Under the pieces are notes generated by a model. That model did not search any database. It saw nothing but the letters and a program-made list of their open reading frames with translations, and was not told the origin of the DNA. Positions 35,675 to 45,669 of a DNA stretch of 64,000 nucleotides are shown one piece after another. A program made the position numbers and the translations under genes. This DNA comes from Prosopocoilus inquinatus (Eukaryota; Arthropoda; Insecta; Coleoptera; Lucanidae). The stretch lies in contig CM069872.1 of NCBI GenBank assembly GCA_036172665.1, positions 37,806,101-37,870,100 of the forward strand, read 5' to 3'. Position 1 is the stretch's first letter, and each line of letters begins with the position of its first letter.

Positions 35675-38555
35675 TCTGAAACAAAGTAAGTTAAAAATCA
35701 TACATGTTAATGTACAAGGTTTAGGCAATAAACTGGATCCTCTTCAAACATTCTTACACGAAGAAATGCCTGTTATCCTTTGTGTATCTGAACATTGGTA
35801 TTCCAGTGACACTTCAAATGAAATTTCAGTGGACAAGTATGCCTTAGCGGCAAGTTACTGTCGTCAAACTCACGGAAGGGGAGGTGTCGCGATTTTTGTA
35901 AATAAATCATTGAACATTATCGCTAGTGAAATCATTGAAATTAAACAATTTTCACTCGAAAAATGTTGCGAATATTGTGCCACGCAATTTGTATTGGACG
36001 GACTTCGTGTATGTCTGGTAGCTGCATACCGCTCTCCGGACGGATCTTTTGATTCATTTGCAGAATCAATTACAGAAGTTCTCTTAATATCTAGTCGCTA
36101 TGATATAATTCTTATCTGCGGTGACATGAATGTCAATGTTCTTAATTCTACCTACCAAACATTGGCATTGATGGACATACTAAGCTCTTTCAACTTGCAT
36201 ATCACCACTGCTGAGCCAACTCGTATACAAATCAACAAGAATGGAACAGTAACCTCTACAGCGATTGATTATATGATTGTTAATCTTGATAATACCAAGT
36301 ATGAATGTTCTGTGATTGACCCTAATTTAGCTGATCATCTGGCCCATAGACTTCTAATATATCTTGGTCCTGATCGATATAATGAACCACCACTAAAGAC
36401 CAAATTCCGGCGTATTAATAAATATAGTCTTGATGATATACGCAGGAATTTGTTATTGGAGGACTGGCAGGCCGTTTACCAACATGACGAAATAAATGCC
36501 GCGTTTACTGATCTTATAAATACTGTAGAGTGGTATTTTAATGTTGCGTGTCCGCTTCGAGAATCAACATCAAAAAAGAAGTCAACAAACATGCAATTTG
36601 TTAGTCCACAAATATTGAAAGCAGGGCAGGAGTTGAGAGAATTCTATCAATTGGTTCGTGCTACGGGATGCCCGCAATTACTAGATGCCTATAGACTAAA
36701 AAAACGACACTATAGGCAATTAATCCTACAGACCAAAAGACAAAATGTTAATGATCAGATAAACCGGATGCATAACACAAGCAAAGGTTTGTGGAATGTC
36801 GTTAACAGAGTCACTGGCCGTACAAATAAAGATACGGCACAGTTACCAACATTATGTATTGATGGAGAAACTTTGGCTGATCCGTTAGCGATTTCAGAGA
36901 AATTTTCTGAACATTTTTCTAGTGTAGCAAAGAATATGCTCATAACTCATTTACAGCAGAACCTTTCGACCGATTGTACGCTGACACCTAGCGTCCAACA
37001 ATCGATTTATTTTCCCGAAATTACTGTTTATGAAGTATTAAGCGCTATTAAAACCTTGAAACTCTGCAATCCTTCTGGTATAAATGGGCTACCAACATGT
37101 ATAATAAAACAAAATATGGACGTTTTGGCGCCACCTCTGACACACCTCTACAATCTATCTGTTAAACAGTGTACTTTTCCTGATATTTTAAAATCGTCAA
37201 CCGTAATACCCATTTTCAAAAATAAAGGCAACAGATCTGATATCTTAAATTACCGACCAATAACGATTATTAATGACTTCTCCAAGATATTTGAAAAAAT
37301 TATATATCAAAGAATCTATAGTTACCTAGAACATTTTAACTTGTTTTCTGACACACAACATGGCTTCCGTAAAGGTATGTCGACCGCTAGTGCATGTATA
37401 GAGTTTTCTGAATACGTCTACAATGCTCTCGACAGCAATAAGCTAGTTGCGGCTATCTACTTTGATCTCAGTCGAGCATTTGACTCGGTGCAAATTGATT
37501 TTCTAATCCACAAACTGTACGCACTTGGCATTAGGGGCAAGCTGTTGGACTGGCTGATGTCTTACCTCACAGATAGGACAATTGTGGTGAACTTGCGTGG
37601 CCAGTTATCGTCTAATCAGGTAATGGAGTTAGGTGTTCCTCAGGGGTCCGTACTAGGACCCCTGTTATTTTTGACATTTATTAATGACCTGGTCGAAAAT
37701 CTTCATACATCGGGCAAGCTAGTGTCATTTGCCGACGATGCAACAGTTTTACTGGCCTGTGATGATGTCGCTAATTTGGAGATGGGTTTGAACAATATTG
37801 CCTCACAGTTTAGCACCTGGTGTAAGAGAAACAACCTAATACTAAACTGCGATAAAACTATTAGAGTAAACTTCTACAAACGAAGACTTGTGCCGGACAT
37901 GAATGTGCGACTAATGGGCGATACCGTAGATGTCTCGGACAGTACGTCCTTACTTGGTGTCACACTGGACAGCAGCCTATCTTGGAATCTCCAAATTGAT
38001 AAAGTATGCAAGAAGGTCAACAGCGCTTATTTTGCAATCCTTAAAATGAAGCCATATATTGACAGAATCTACCTACTTCAATTATACTTTGGACTAGTCC
38101 ACTCTGTTCTTTCCTACTGTTGTGAACTCTGGGGTAACGCCAGCAGTGCGAGAAGGGCATTTGTAGCACAGAAAAGAGTTATAAGGTTGATCTTTGATAT
38201 AAAACGTCGAGACACATGTAGAAATACGTTCATTGAATCCAAAATATTGACACTGGCGTCAATTCACATATACCGTTGCGTCCTATACATCGTCAACAAC
38301 AAGACTAAGTTTGCGACTAATCGTGATATCCACGGCCGCGAAACTAGATTTGCTGATTGTTTCAGTACGCTTCCACACAGTACGACAACATACGAGAAAT
38401 CGCCAATTTATTCCGGATTAAAGTACTTCAATAAGCTGCCCCAGGACTTGCAGAGAATCACTGACCGCAGTAATTTCAAAGTACAACTGAAGAAGTTTCT
38501 ACAAGTTAATGCCTACTACACAGTAACCGAGTTTCTTAACAGCTCAAATGTTTAA
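35631..38555 (+). CDS. LINE ORF2: APE endonuclease and reverse transcriptase
   Basis: The open frame begins after a stop at 35,628. The first ATG is 35,766, but the conserved endonuclease start (LKIIHVNVQGLGNKL) lies upstream at 35,691, so the N-terminus must be reached another way (see findings). Endonuclease: SEHW, GRGGVAIFV, YRSPDGSF, GDMNVNV, AIDYMIV and LADHLAHR (SDH in most relatives). RT: YRPITII, HGFRKGMST, motif A AAIYFDLSRAFDSV, motif B GVPQGSVLGPLLF, motif C FADDATVLL, then LLGVTLDSSLSW. The C-terminal CELWG and KRVIRLIF region is complete. It overlaps the end of ORF1 by 44 bases in the +1 frame. No internal stop was seen. Confidence 0.9.
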   Translation, partial: SGFFSQEGRARVQDNLKQSKLKIIHVNVQGLGNKLDPLQTFLHEEMPVILCVSEHWYSSDTSNEISVDKYALAASYCRQTHGRGGVAIFVNKSLNIIASEIIEIKQFSLEKCCEYCATQFVLDGLRVCLVAAYRSPDGSFDSFAESITEVLLISSRYDIILICGDMNVNVLNSTYQTLALMDILSSFNLHITTAEPTRIQINKNGTVTSTAIDYMIVNLDNTKYECSVIDPNLADHLAHRLLIYLGPDRYNEPPLKTKFRRINKYSLDDIRRNLLLEDWQAVYQHDEINAAFTDLINTVEWYFNVACPLRESTSKKKSTNMQFVSPQILKAGQELREFYQLVRATGCPQLLDAYRLKKRHYRQLILQTKRQNVNDQINRMHNTSKGLWNVVNRVTGRTNKDTAQLPTLCIDGETLADPLAISEKFSEHFSSVAKNMLITHLQQNLSTDCTLTPSVQQSIYFPEITVYEVLSAIKTLKLCNPSGINGLPTCIIKQNMDVLAPPLTHLYNLSVKQCTFPDILKSSTVIPIFKNKGNRSDILNYRPITIINDFSKIFEKIIYQRIYSYLEHFNLFSDTQHGFRKGMSTASACIEFSEYVYNALDSNKLVAAIYFDLSRAFDSVQIDFLIHKLYALGIRGKLLDWLMSYLTDRTIVVNLRGQLSSNQVMELGVPQGSVLGPLLFLTFINDLVENLHTSGKLVSFADDATVLLACDDVANLEMGLNNIASQFSTWCKRNNLILNCDKTIRVNFYKRRLVPDMNVRLMGDTVDVSDSTSLLGVTLDSSLSWNLQIDKVCKKVNSAYFAILKMKPYIDRIYLLQLYFGLVHSVLSYCCELWGNASSARRAFVAQKRVIRLIFDIKRRDTCRNTFIESKILTLASIHIYRCVLYIVNNKTKFATNRDIHGRETRFADCFSTLPHSTTTYEKSPIYSGLKYFNKLPQDLQRITDRSNFKVQLKKFLQVNAYYTVTEFLNSSNV

Positions 38556-38681
38556 ATATGTTAATTAATTCTAAGTATTCTTTTTCTTTTTTTTTGTACT
38601 TGTTTGTATTTTATTTTATTTTATTTTTTTCATCTTTAAAATTGACGAACACATCTGATATGTACTTATTAGCAAGTGTAA

Positions 38682-38717
38682 TAAAGATTGAATTGAATTG
38701 AATTGAATTGAATTGAA
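38682..38717 (+). repeat. AATAAA signal and (TTGAA)n LINE tail
   Basis: AATAAA is followed immediately by GATTGAATTGAATTGAATTG, about six TTGAA units, before an A run that merges with the target duplication. This microsatellite is the 3' end used to prime reverse transcription. Confidence 0.85.
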
Positions 38718-38969
38718 AAAAAGAATAAAACTGTAGTTAACGTTAAACGTAGTTTAAACCTTTAATGAGCAACTCAGCCTCAGTATCCAACCAGCAATTT
38801 TTTAACTGCTGCTTAAGTATCAAACTACAGTTTTATTTCGTAGTTAAACTAGATTTTACATCTTAATTCATGTTTTAAATCTTAATCACTGTCTGAACAA
38901 CCAAGAAAAGAATGAAACTTTAGTTAACGTTAAATATACATAGTTTAAACCTTCAGTGAGCAACTCAGC

Positions 38970-40670
38970 CAGAGTCTTTCAACGAATTCATGAATTAAAT
39001 TATAAATAGAACAAACTTCTTTATTCTGCTTAGTGCTTAGGTTGCACTAACGTTTCAGAAATCTAAACATCTGTTGTAGCTATGCCAACTCGTCCATTAG
39101 CTGATAAGCCTTTTTTGTCTCCCCTCCCCCCCCCCTCACCCCCTTTAGATTAAGTTGGAAATAACGGGTGGGCGAGCGAAGTTGCATCGCTGAAATTTTA
39201 ATCTTAATGTTCAGGAACGTTTAGCGCCCCAGTAAACTCGCTTGAATGGCGAACCACCTATGACGGTCTGTTGATATCATTTTATAGGTGTGGAAATAAA
39301 ATTTTACGACGCGCTCCCTGTCAGCGCTTTTCTGCATTAAATGTGTAACAACCAGGCTCTTTATTACCGGAAAATCTGACGAGATGTCCATCTCAAATGA
39401 ATAACTGAATTACGTCGCCGAATTTTCTGCTCGTTTTTGTTTCGTTAAAACCTGATTTCGTGCCTTAAACTGAAGCGTAACGTTCATATAACGAAGCAGA
39501 TTATTGGGGAAATCGACTGAATCGGTGTCGAAATGTGTTGCAGTTTATGTCATCTCCATTAAGGCTCCCCTGGAGTAAAATAAAATTTCTTGTTGGATGT
39601 ATGGTTGGTTGCCTGTATATATCTGCACACAAAGGTCTACGAAAATCATGACAGCTGTCAATCAAACCCGATTAGGGTCCCGAGTGGACGTCCTAGGATC
39701 ATAAAATGCAAATTATTTTAACCCAAAATGAAATTTTGCTATTGTCATTTTATACTTACTCCTTGAAATTGTTATTCCAATATAAAGATCAATTTATTAA
39801 AAAGAGATTGAAATCGCATAACAGTACATGTTCTGCATTGCACATGTGTGATTGATTTAAAAAATAAAAAAAAACAAAATGTTACAATTTGGTTTTATCG
39901 AATGTATATTTTTATAACATTTTTACTTTTTACCCGGCTTTTTTTAATGACGTATTTATTTCTTCTTCCTCAAAAATTATTTAGTATTATAATTAATGAA
40001 ATCAAAAAAAATGATGGACACATCGAATATTTATTTATTTCATTTATTGCATTATCATTAAAAATTTCGTTTTTTAAGAAATGACACAATTTTTTGTGAA
40101 TTTCAGCATAGGTGTTCGATTTAGTTTAAAAGAACTACAAGATCGATGCATTGTTTATTGAATATTATTAATTACTTTTTCATAGCCGATTTATTTATTT
40201 TTTTATCTGCATGTTTCCAAATAGTATGCGTTTCACTTACACGCACAGGTTTCTTTTTGTCCCTGGACATACAATACAAATATTCGTATATTAAATTTAA
40301 AAAAGTGCCAGTACATTGCAGGATAGGTATGCAAACAAAAAAGGTTCGATAAAACAAATCTCAAATATTAAAAAAAAAATACTAGGAGGAGCGCATTTCG
40401 AACAATTATAATGTTTGTAGTTAAAACATATATTTTCATAGTTCATGATTGTGAGTGGTCTTGTTCATCATATCCTTTATCACAGATAGTCGTCTACAAT
40501 GCATAGACCCGTTTCATAAACTGAAGGAGAGCATTTAGAATGTAAAAAACTTATGGATATTTTTCTTCTTTTTCAAAATTATTTTGCTTCATGTAAAACA
40601 AAGTAAAAATTGTTGCTACTTTTTACAAGTTCTAACAAAGAATAAAACAGTAAAAATTATTGTTTCTGGT
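38970..40670. other. Non-coding; C-rich tract at 39,117-39,142
   Basis: No gene. The tract TCTCCCCTCCCCCCCCCCTC followed by ACCCCC could form an i-motif, or a G-quadruplex on the other strand. The part 39,140-39,700 is GC-balanced. 39,700-40,670 is A/T-rich with no motif; open frames up to 78 codons there are hydrophobic low-complexity text. Confidence 0.4.
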
Positions 40671-41325
40671 ATACCGGTGTCCCGCGCCATGTGCTCACCC
40701 TTCTAGAATCTTTATTTATTAATCGATTTATAATTTAATAATTTATAATATAATAATTTAAAATAGAGCATATCTTATTGAAATTTTACACTCCCTTCAT
40801 TTCAAATGACTTTCAAAGAAAATATGACGTATTTGGTATCAGCGTACTCAGAAAAAAATGTTCTATTGAACTAAGCTAAGAAACATATGAGGTTCTATCG
40901 AGAAAAATGAGTTAAGAGCTAATGAAAATTTCAAAAACTGTAAAAATATTAAAAATCAAAATACCATCAAAGAAGTGATTTTTTCGAAACACTTGATCGC
41001 ATTAGATCGAAAAAATGCCATTCATAGCTTTCTAGATTGAAAAATAAAAAAGTTTTTTTTCGTTGTCATGGAAACCAAAATTAACAATTGATACGTATTC
41101 GGACTCGTAATGCTCCGTAGATTTTAAATATGTAAAAATATATAGGGTGTTCCATTTAAAATAAGAAAGTTGATATCACTTCCGGCGAAACCAGAAGTCC
41201 TATGACGACTATCAGTATGTGGAAAATTCCATTTTTTGTTTAATTTACCATCTCCAAAATTCAGGTTAATCGATTAATAAATAAAGATTCTAGAAGGGTG
41301 AGCACATGGCGCGGGACACCCGGTA
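40671..41325. mobile_element. MITE, ~655 bp, terminal repeats ~58 bp
   Basis: The left end ATACCGGTGTCCCGCGCCAT, continuing GTGCTCACCCTTCTAGAATC and TTTATTTATTAATCGATT, is mirrored almost perfectly at the right end (41,268-41,325). The near-identity of the ends against an A/T-rich, unpaired centre suggests a fairly young copy. TA lies at the borders. No open frame. Confidence 0.8.
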
Positions 41326-41384
41326 TATATATATGTGGTGTAGTTGCATGTTTAGATTTCGTTTGTACCGAAGTAAGTAGATTG

Positions 41385-41575
41385 AGATTAGCAAGAACGT
41401 AATTGATAATCCACATAATCCACAAAACAACTTAATACTTATTTTTCACAGAAAGATTTCTAAATAAAACCAAGAAAATAAGTAACAATAACAAGTAATC
41501 AACAAACAAGTAGGTTCAGATTAGCAAGAACGTAATTGAGTATCCCATAATCCATAATCGACAAAACAACCCCTC
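41385..41575. repeat. Direct repeat, two copies 134 bp apart
   Basis: AGATTAGCAAGAACGTAATT followed by GATAATCCACATAATCCACAAAACAAC-like text occurs at 41,385 and 41,519 with small differences. It lies just upstream of the YqaJ-like relic and may be part of its 5' region. Confidence 0.65.
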
Positions 41576-41699
41576 CTAATCTATATCTTAATTATAATTG
41601 ATTCGTAATAATGGTAGTATTGGGGAATTTTCTACAAAGTACTTAGAAAAACGATTGAAACTCAGAAATAAACCGGCAATTAGAAGAAAAAGTATTACT

Positions 41700-42474
41700 T
41701 CTGTGGTAGAGACTCAGATTATGGTGCTGATACTTGGGAACAAGATTTGCCAGACATGATAGCAGAAGAATATGACAAAGCAAAAAATATTTTTTTAAAT
41801 GTTGTTTACAATTGCGATGCAGATATTATTCAAAAAAATACGTTAGGGCAACATACAAATCCTGAGTGGTTTAAGGAGAAATCAACTAGGTTGACAGCAA
41901 GTAATTTTGGAAAAATTTGTAAAACATACAAACATGTGGACAAACTGGAAATTACCCAAAACCGTTGCAATATGGAATTAATAATGAAGCAGAGGCTATA
42001 GAGACATTTAAAGTTAAGTTTAATTTATCGGTCTCAAAATGTGGTTTGTTTGTGGATAATCATAAAAAAATTTTGGCGGCGTCCCCGGATGGACTAGTAG
42101 GTGATGATGCGATAATAGAAGTAAAATGCCTGTACTCAGCGCGAAATATGACTATTTCAGAAGCAATCAAGGCAAAAATAATAACATTTTTGACTATTGA
42201 TTTAGAGGATGAAATTAAATTAAAATCTAATCATAAATATATGTTTCAAGTTCAAGGTCAACTACATATTACTAATAGACATTTTTGCTATTTCGTTGTA
42301 TACACGGGGAAAGATTTAGTATGTGACATTATTGAAAAAAACGATAATTTCTGGAATTCAGAAATGGTTGGTATTTTAGAAAAAATTTATATGAAAGCTT
42401 TGTTACCAGAAATAATAGATCCGCGGTTGAAAAGGAACCGAACGATTAGAACTCTGTTACGAAAAGACTTATGA
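41700..42474 (+). pseudogene. YqaJ / lambda-exonuclease-like nuclease, frame-broken
   Basis: Part 1 (to about 41,945) reads YFCGRDSDYGADTW, then WFKEKSTRLTASNFGKICKT, the R..ASNFG motif of YqaJ-type nucleases. Frame and text then slip, with material apparently missing. Part 2 (from about 41,960) reads QYGINNEAEAIETF, KILAASPDGLV, AIIEVKCLYSA (the PD-(D/E)XK core, D then EVK) and YMFQVQGQLHIT. It ends KRNRTIRTLLRKDL. The core acidic and lysine residues are intact. Many insect genomes carry such genes, often thought to be transposon- or virus-derived. No ATG fits part 2 (TTG only), supporting a broken gene. Confidence 0.7.
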
Positions 42475-42477
42475 GTA

Positions 42478-43045
42478 TTTATTGATATATCAATATTATC
42501 GATAATATCGATATTTATCGAATTACGACATTTCAATTTAAGATATCGATATTATCGATATCGGCAATATCGCCGGATTTATAGAGATTATTGGTGGTAT
42601 CGCTATATCGATAATATCGATATAAGTCGGATTTATCGATATTATTATATCGATATTATGGATAATTTAATGGAATATTAATACTCATATCATATTTTAT
42701 ATTAATTCGTTGGACTAAATCTATAAAATATGAATTTTATTAAATTACAAATTTCGTATATGGAACGTGATTACGACTCACGGCCACGATATAAAAAAAA
42801 TTTAAAATATTTCAATTAATTTGTAGTCCAGTCAATTATGTTTTTAATACTAGACCAAATGTGTGAAAATGGTCTTGTCCGATCGATAATGATTATATAT
42901 TTTCTTAAATAATAATCGATAATATCAATACTATATTATTAAATCGATAACATCGGTATGTTGATCAAAAATCGACATATCAATAAATATCGATATACGG
43001 ATAAAAGTCGATATTTCGATATTTTTTAGTTATCGATATCCGATA
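42478..43045. repeat. ATCGATA-rich degenerate simple repeat
   Basis: Two blocks (42,478-42,665 and 42,880-43,045) consist mainly of self-complementary words ATCGATA, TATCGATATT, GATAATATCGATAT and TATCGATATCGG, joined by an A/T-rich gap. TATCGATA is the DREF/BEAF-type motif of flies. Here the density and degeneracy point to a satellite-like or hairpin-prone sequence. No fixed period was found. Confidence 0.7.
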
Positions 43046-43049
43046 TTGA

Positions 43050-43719
43050 AAACATTAAATCAACAGTTATTAGCGAACTTCAATACGTAATAGCTTCCAC
43101 AGAACCTGGCAAAAAGCGTGTCTTGAACTAAATTATTTACATTGGAGGCCTGAAGCAAGCCTGTACTACCTGCTGCGGTACCGGTCGTAAATCATCAATA
43201 TGCTGTACACAAAGTTGCCTAACTTAGTCGTTTTCTCGGAGTGTTACCGGACCTTTTAATTACCAAAATAACAATAAATTTTTAACTTTTACTTAAAAAG
43301 AAAATGTCTCCGCATTAGATACTAAGCTTCCCTACATTTTGACATAAATATGATTGAATGATTTTGTTTCGTTACCGAGAAAAACGGAATCTTAATTTTA
43401 TACAAATTAATTAAAATAAAAAAATCTAATTGAATTTTGAAAAAAAGAAAATGTCACCGCACTGTAGTTTACAAAGCCGAATTCTTCTAGATTGCGAGCA
43501 TTTTTTCAAATGTAAAAATACGCCTGTAAAACGGATTCTACGTATGTACTATTTTACTATGCACTCAGATAGGACTCCAGTGGAGCCTTAAATGAAAATG
43601 GTTTAAGTAGATTGGCCTAAAAATTTACTAGTTGATGAGCTCATTTTAATTTAAAACATTGCATCTTCCGTCTGCAGAAATTTATTTTCACCAGCCCCGT
43701 ATTCGTCCTGAGTTCGCAT
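43050..43719. other. Non-coding stretch, nothing recognised
   Basis: No reading frame or repeat could be supported. A short GC-richer patch at 43,140-43,250 (ACCTGCTGCGGTACCGGTCG) has no interpretation. Confidence 0.4.
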
Positions 43720-43921
43720 TTTCTTTTTCTCTGTGACGTCACAATCTTGAGCTGTCGCTGGTTGCAACAAAAAAATACAATTGACGTCACAGAAAAAAAG
43801 AATGCCAGTTCGTGGCAAATAATTAGCGATTAAATTTTAGTTTTTTTCTATAAAACCTAGAATAACGGTTCTATCGATGTTCTTTCCGTATTTGTACTTC
43901 TTATTCACCCTGTATACATAT
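43720..43921 (+). mobile_element. Partial copy of the CRE-palindrome foldback family
   Basis: TGACGTCA occurs at about 43,734 and 43,785 in mirrored context (TTTTCTTTTTCTCTGTGACG and TGACGTCACAGAAAAAAAG). It is followed by ATGCCAGTTCGTGGCAAATA, AAACCTAGAATAACGG and the end TTATTCACCCTGTATA. The right arm matches 12,530-12,677. The left arm is cut to the inner hairpin. Confidence 0.65.
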
Positions 43922-45296
43922 TGCGCACCTATTTGTACATCGACACAACTCAAAAGTACAGAATATTTAAAAGAAGCAAAAAACTAAATTTTTAGTAGAG
44001 TAATGTCAGCATACGGTGTGTCCCAGATTGAGTAGGCTACCATGGATAACTTTCTTATTAATGAAGATAGAGATTTGGTTAAATGGGCAAAGTTTTGCAG
44101 TCTTATGCGCTTATTTAGATGACGTAGAGAAAATTTGAAAATTCTGAATAGTTCCGATATTATCGCAAAAAATCTGAAAACCATTGTTTTCTTTAATGTC
44201 TAATAACTTCGTAATTATAAGAAATGTGGAAAAAAGTTTGATATAAAAGTTACTAGGTTTGAAAAAATACAGCCAAAAGTTAACTTACATTGGTGTAAAA
44301 ACACTTTCATTTTAAGAAACCCGAAACTTGCGAAACAATAAAATCACAAATTCATATATTGCAAAGTTATGCAATCTTACCGGCTGAGAACCTCTGTAGT
44401 AGTGGCCTACAGTACCGAAACTTATGTTAATACCAGCGTCATTTAACAGATGGCGCTTCTTATTTCAAAAATACCGTGTATTTCATATTACTTAGCCGGT
44501 CTATTCCATATTTGCCGACTTTACTCTAATATTTTCGTGGTAAGAAAGTCAGTTTAAACTATAAATTGCAAATTTGCACAAAGTTAAGTTTTTGAGACGT
44601 TTTATGGCATATATTAATATTTGTGTGAAAATTTTGTTATTTTTTGTTTCTTTAATTTTATTTTTTATGAAGTATCCTCGCGCTCATTTGTCTTTTCTAG
44701 ATATCCTAAGAATCTCCGCGCTTTAAAAATCATAATCACCAATTTTGTAAAGCAAAACGTAAGTAAACGTTTTCTTTACGAAATTTCTTCAATAGTTTCT
44801 CGGCACCTCTCTAGTTATGTAATTAATAAACTGGTGCCCTTAGTGCGAACATCTCAATAAGGTAACTTGATCGGGTTTAGGACAACGAGATGTTCTAAAA
44901 CCGATCAAGTTCTTTTTGAAAAATCTGTAGTTATAACGGCAGTTTCTCCACGGAGAACAGTTCGTTGACTGTACACCCCCTAGTTACACCAGTTCTTTGG
45001 TGAGCCCATCGTGTGCATAAATTGTTTGGAGTGTAGCAACTGTGCTACTGAAACTGTTTTTTATTTTAAAGTTTCAAATTAAAGACATTTCTTGAAACTG
45101 TGTATATGAAGCAATCTGAAGATTTTAATGCTAGAGTAAGAAACCTAGAGGATAAGTTGTTATGTGTAAATCGTAAATTCACAAAGTTGATAGAAATGGT
45201 TTAAAAGAATACTGACTCAAGAAACTCTTTCATTTATTAGTTTCTCCGCTTTGTTCAATTTTAGCTTTAATAGTATTTTTGCTTATATGAAAGTGA
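43922..45296. other. Non-coding; small near-perfect hairpin at 44,864-44,911
   Basis: AACTTGATCGGGTTTAGGAC pairs with GTTCTAAAACCGATCAAGTT around a loop of about seven bases. The stem is too short on its own for a typical pre-miRNA. An open frame at 44,621-44,860 has a plausible-looking basic C-terminus but no family motif and no clear start. Nothing else was recognised. Confidence 0.4.
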
Positions 45297-45527
45297 CTAA
45301 AACATGGTGTGCAATGGTTTGATAAATCTAATCTGCGTAAACAGGATTTTCAATTTTCTATTCTTGTTTGATCGCAGCTTAAATTTTAAATTGACTTCGT
45401 TACAAAGTAACGGTAGCACGACTTTATTCCCAGCCTCATCTTTATACATCGGTTTTATTGACATCGTATAAAGCGCCTGGAAATTGGCGCGCAAAGCGTT
45501 CACGGTCTTAGCCTTAGCAGGAGCCAT
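45297..45527 (-). CDS. Unrecognised small ORF, 76 aa
   Basis: Starts with ATGGCTCCTGCT, overlapping by 14 bases the end of the 50-codon frame upstream (45,514-45,666). The protein begins MAPAKAKTVNALRANFQALY and is rich in lysine. Its base composition is more GC-balanced than the surroundings, and codon third positions look less A/T-biased. I recognise no domain. It could be a fragment of a transposon or a real small gene; splice sites were not identified. Confidence 0.25.
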   Translation of the reverse strand: MAPAKAKTVNALRANFQALYTMSIKPMYKDEAGNKVVLPLLCNEVNLKFKLRSNKNRKLKILFTQIRFIKPLHTMF

Positions 45528-45666
45528 CGACTTTCGCAGCCCATTGTTTAACCTTAAAGGAAATTAAATCACATTCATCTATTCTGACGCCGGCGTGTTC
45601 CGTCGCACTATCTGGACTACTTTCAACCGCATCCATGTAATATCCGGACATCGAACTAGCTGACAT
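45514..45666 (-). CDS. Unrecognised small ORF, 50 aa
   Basis: Starts at ATGTCAGCTAGTTCGATGTC (45,666) in a GC-balanced segment. The protein is acidic and serine-rich (MSASSMSGYYMDAVESSPDS), then reads DECDLISFKVKQWAAKVDG. It is followed in an overlapping frame by the 76-codon ORF. A frameshifted single gene is possible. No family recognised. Confidence 0.25.
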   Translation of the reverse strand: MSASSMSGYYMDAVESSPDSATEHAGVRIDECDLISFKVKQWAAKVDGSC

Positions 45667-45669
45667 TTG

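Larger units (their letters stand above)
34692..38723 (+). mobile_element. Near-intact CR1-like LINE with AAAAG target duplication
   Basis: AAAAG occurs at 34,692-34,696 and again at 38,719-38,723. Comparison with the neighbouring MITE unit shows where the LINE was inserted. The element has a very short leader (about 20 bases), ORF1 with a PHD-like finger, a full endonuclease/RT ORF2 without internal stops, AATAAA, and a (TTGAA)n tail. A PHD-type ORF1, an APE endonuclease and a short microsatellite tail fit the CR1/L2-type group; the exact clade is not fixed. Both frames are open, so this copy may be recent. Confidence 0.85.
34543..38969. repeat. Two tandem MITE-like units, the first split by the LINE
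   Basis: Unit 1 starts with GCTGAGTTGCTCA (34,543) and, after the LINE, ends with its reverse complement TGAGCAACTCAGC (38,766-38,778). Unit 2 follows at once (CTCAGTATCCAACCAG) and ends with TGAGCAACTCAGC again at 38,957-38,969. Both units share the order CAGTATCC..., TTAACTGC, ACTACGTTTTACATCTTAA, CTGAACAACCAA, then AAAGAATNAAAC and TAGTTAACGTTAAA. Without the LINE, unit 1 is about 205 bp and unit 2 about 190 bp. Unit 2 lacks its own left terminal repeat and seems to share the palindromic junction. Confidence 0.75.

Noticed and set aside
41965..41967. TTG as start codon of the second YqaJ-like frame
   Set aside because: It falls inside the conserved YG..NE..A region, so it is a frame-break artefact and not a translation start.
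44864..44911. Near-perfect small hairpin considered as a microRNA precursor
   Set aside because: The pairing ends after about 20 bp with no extended lower stem, and similar hairpins are common MITE by-products here.
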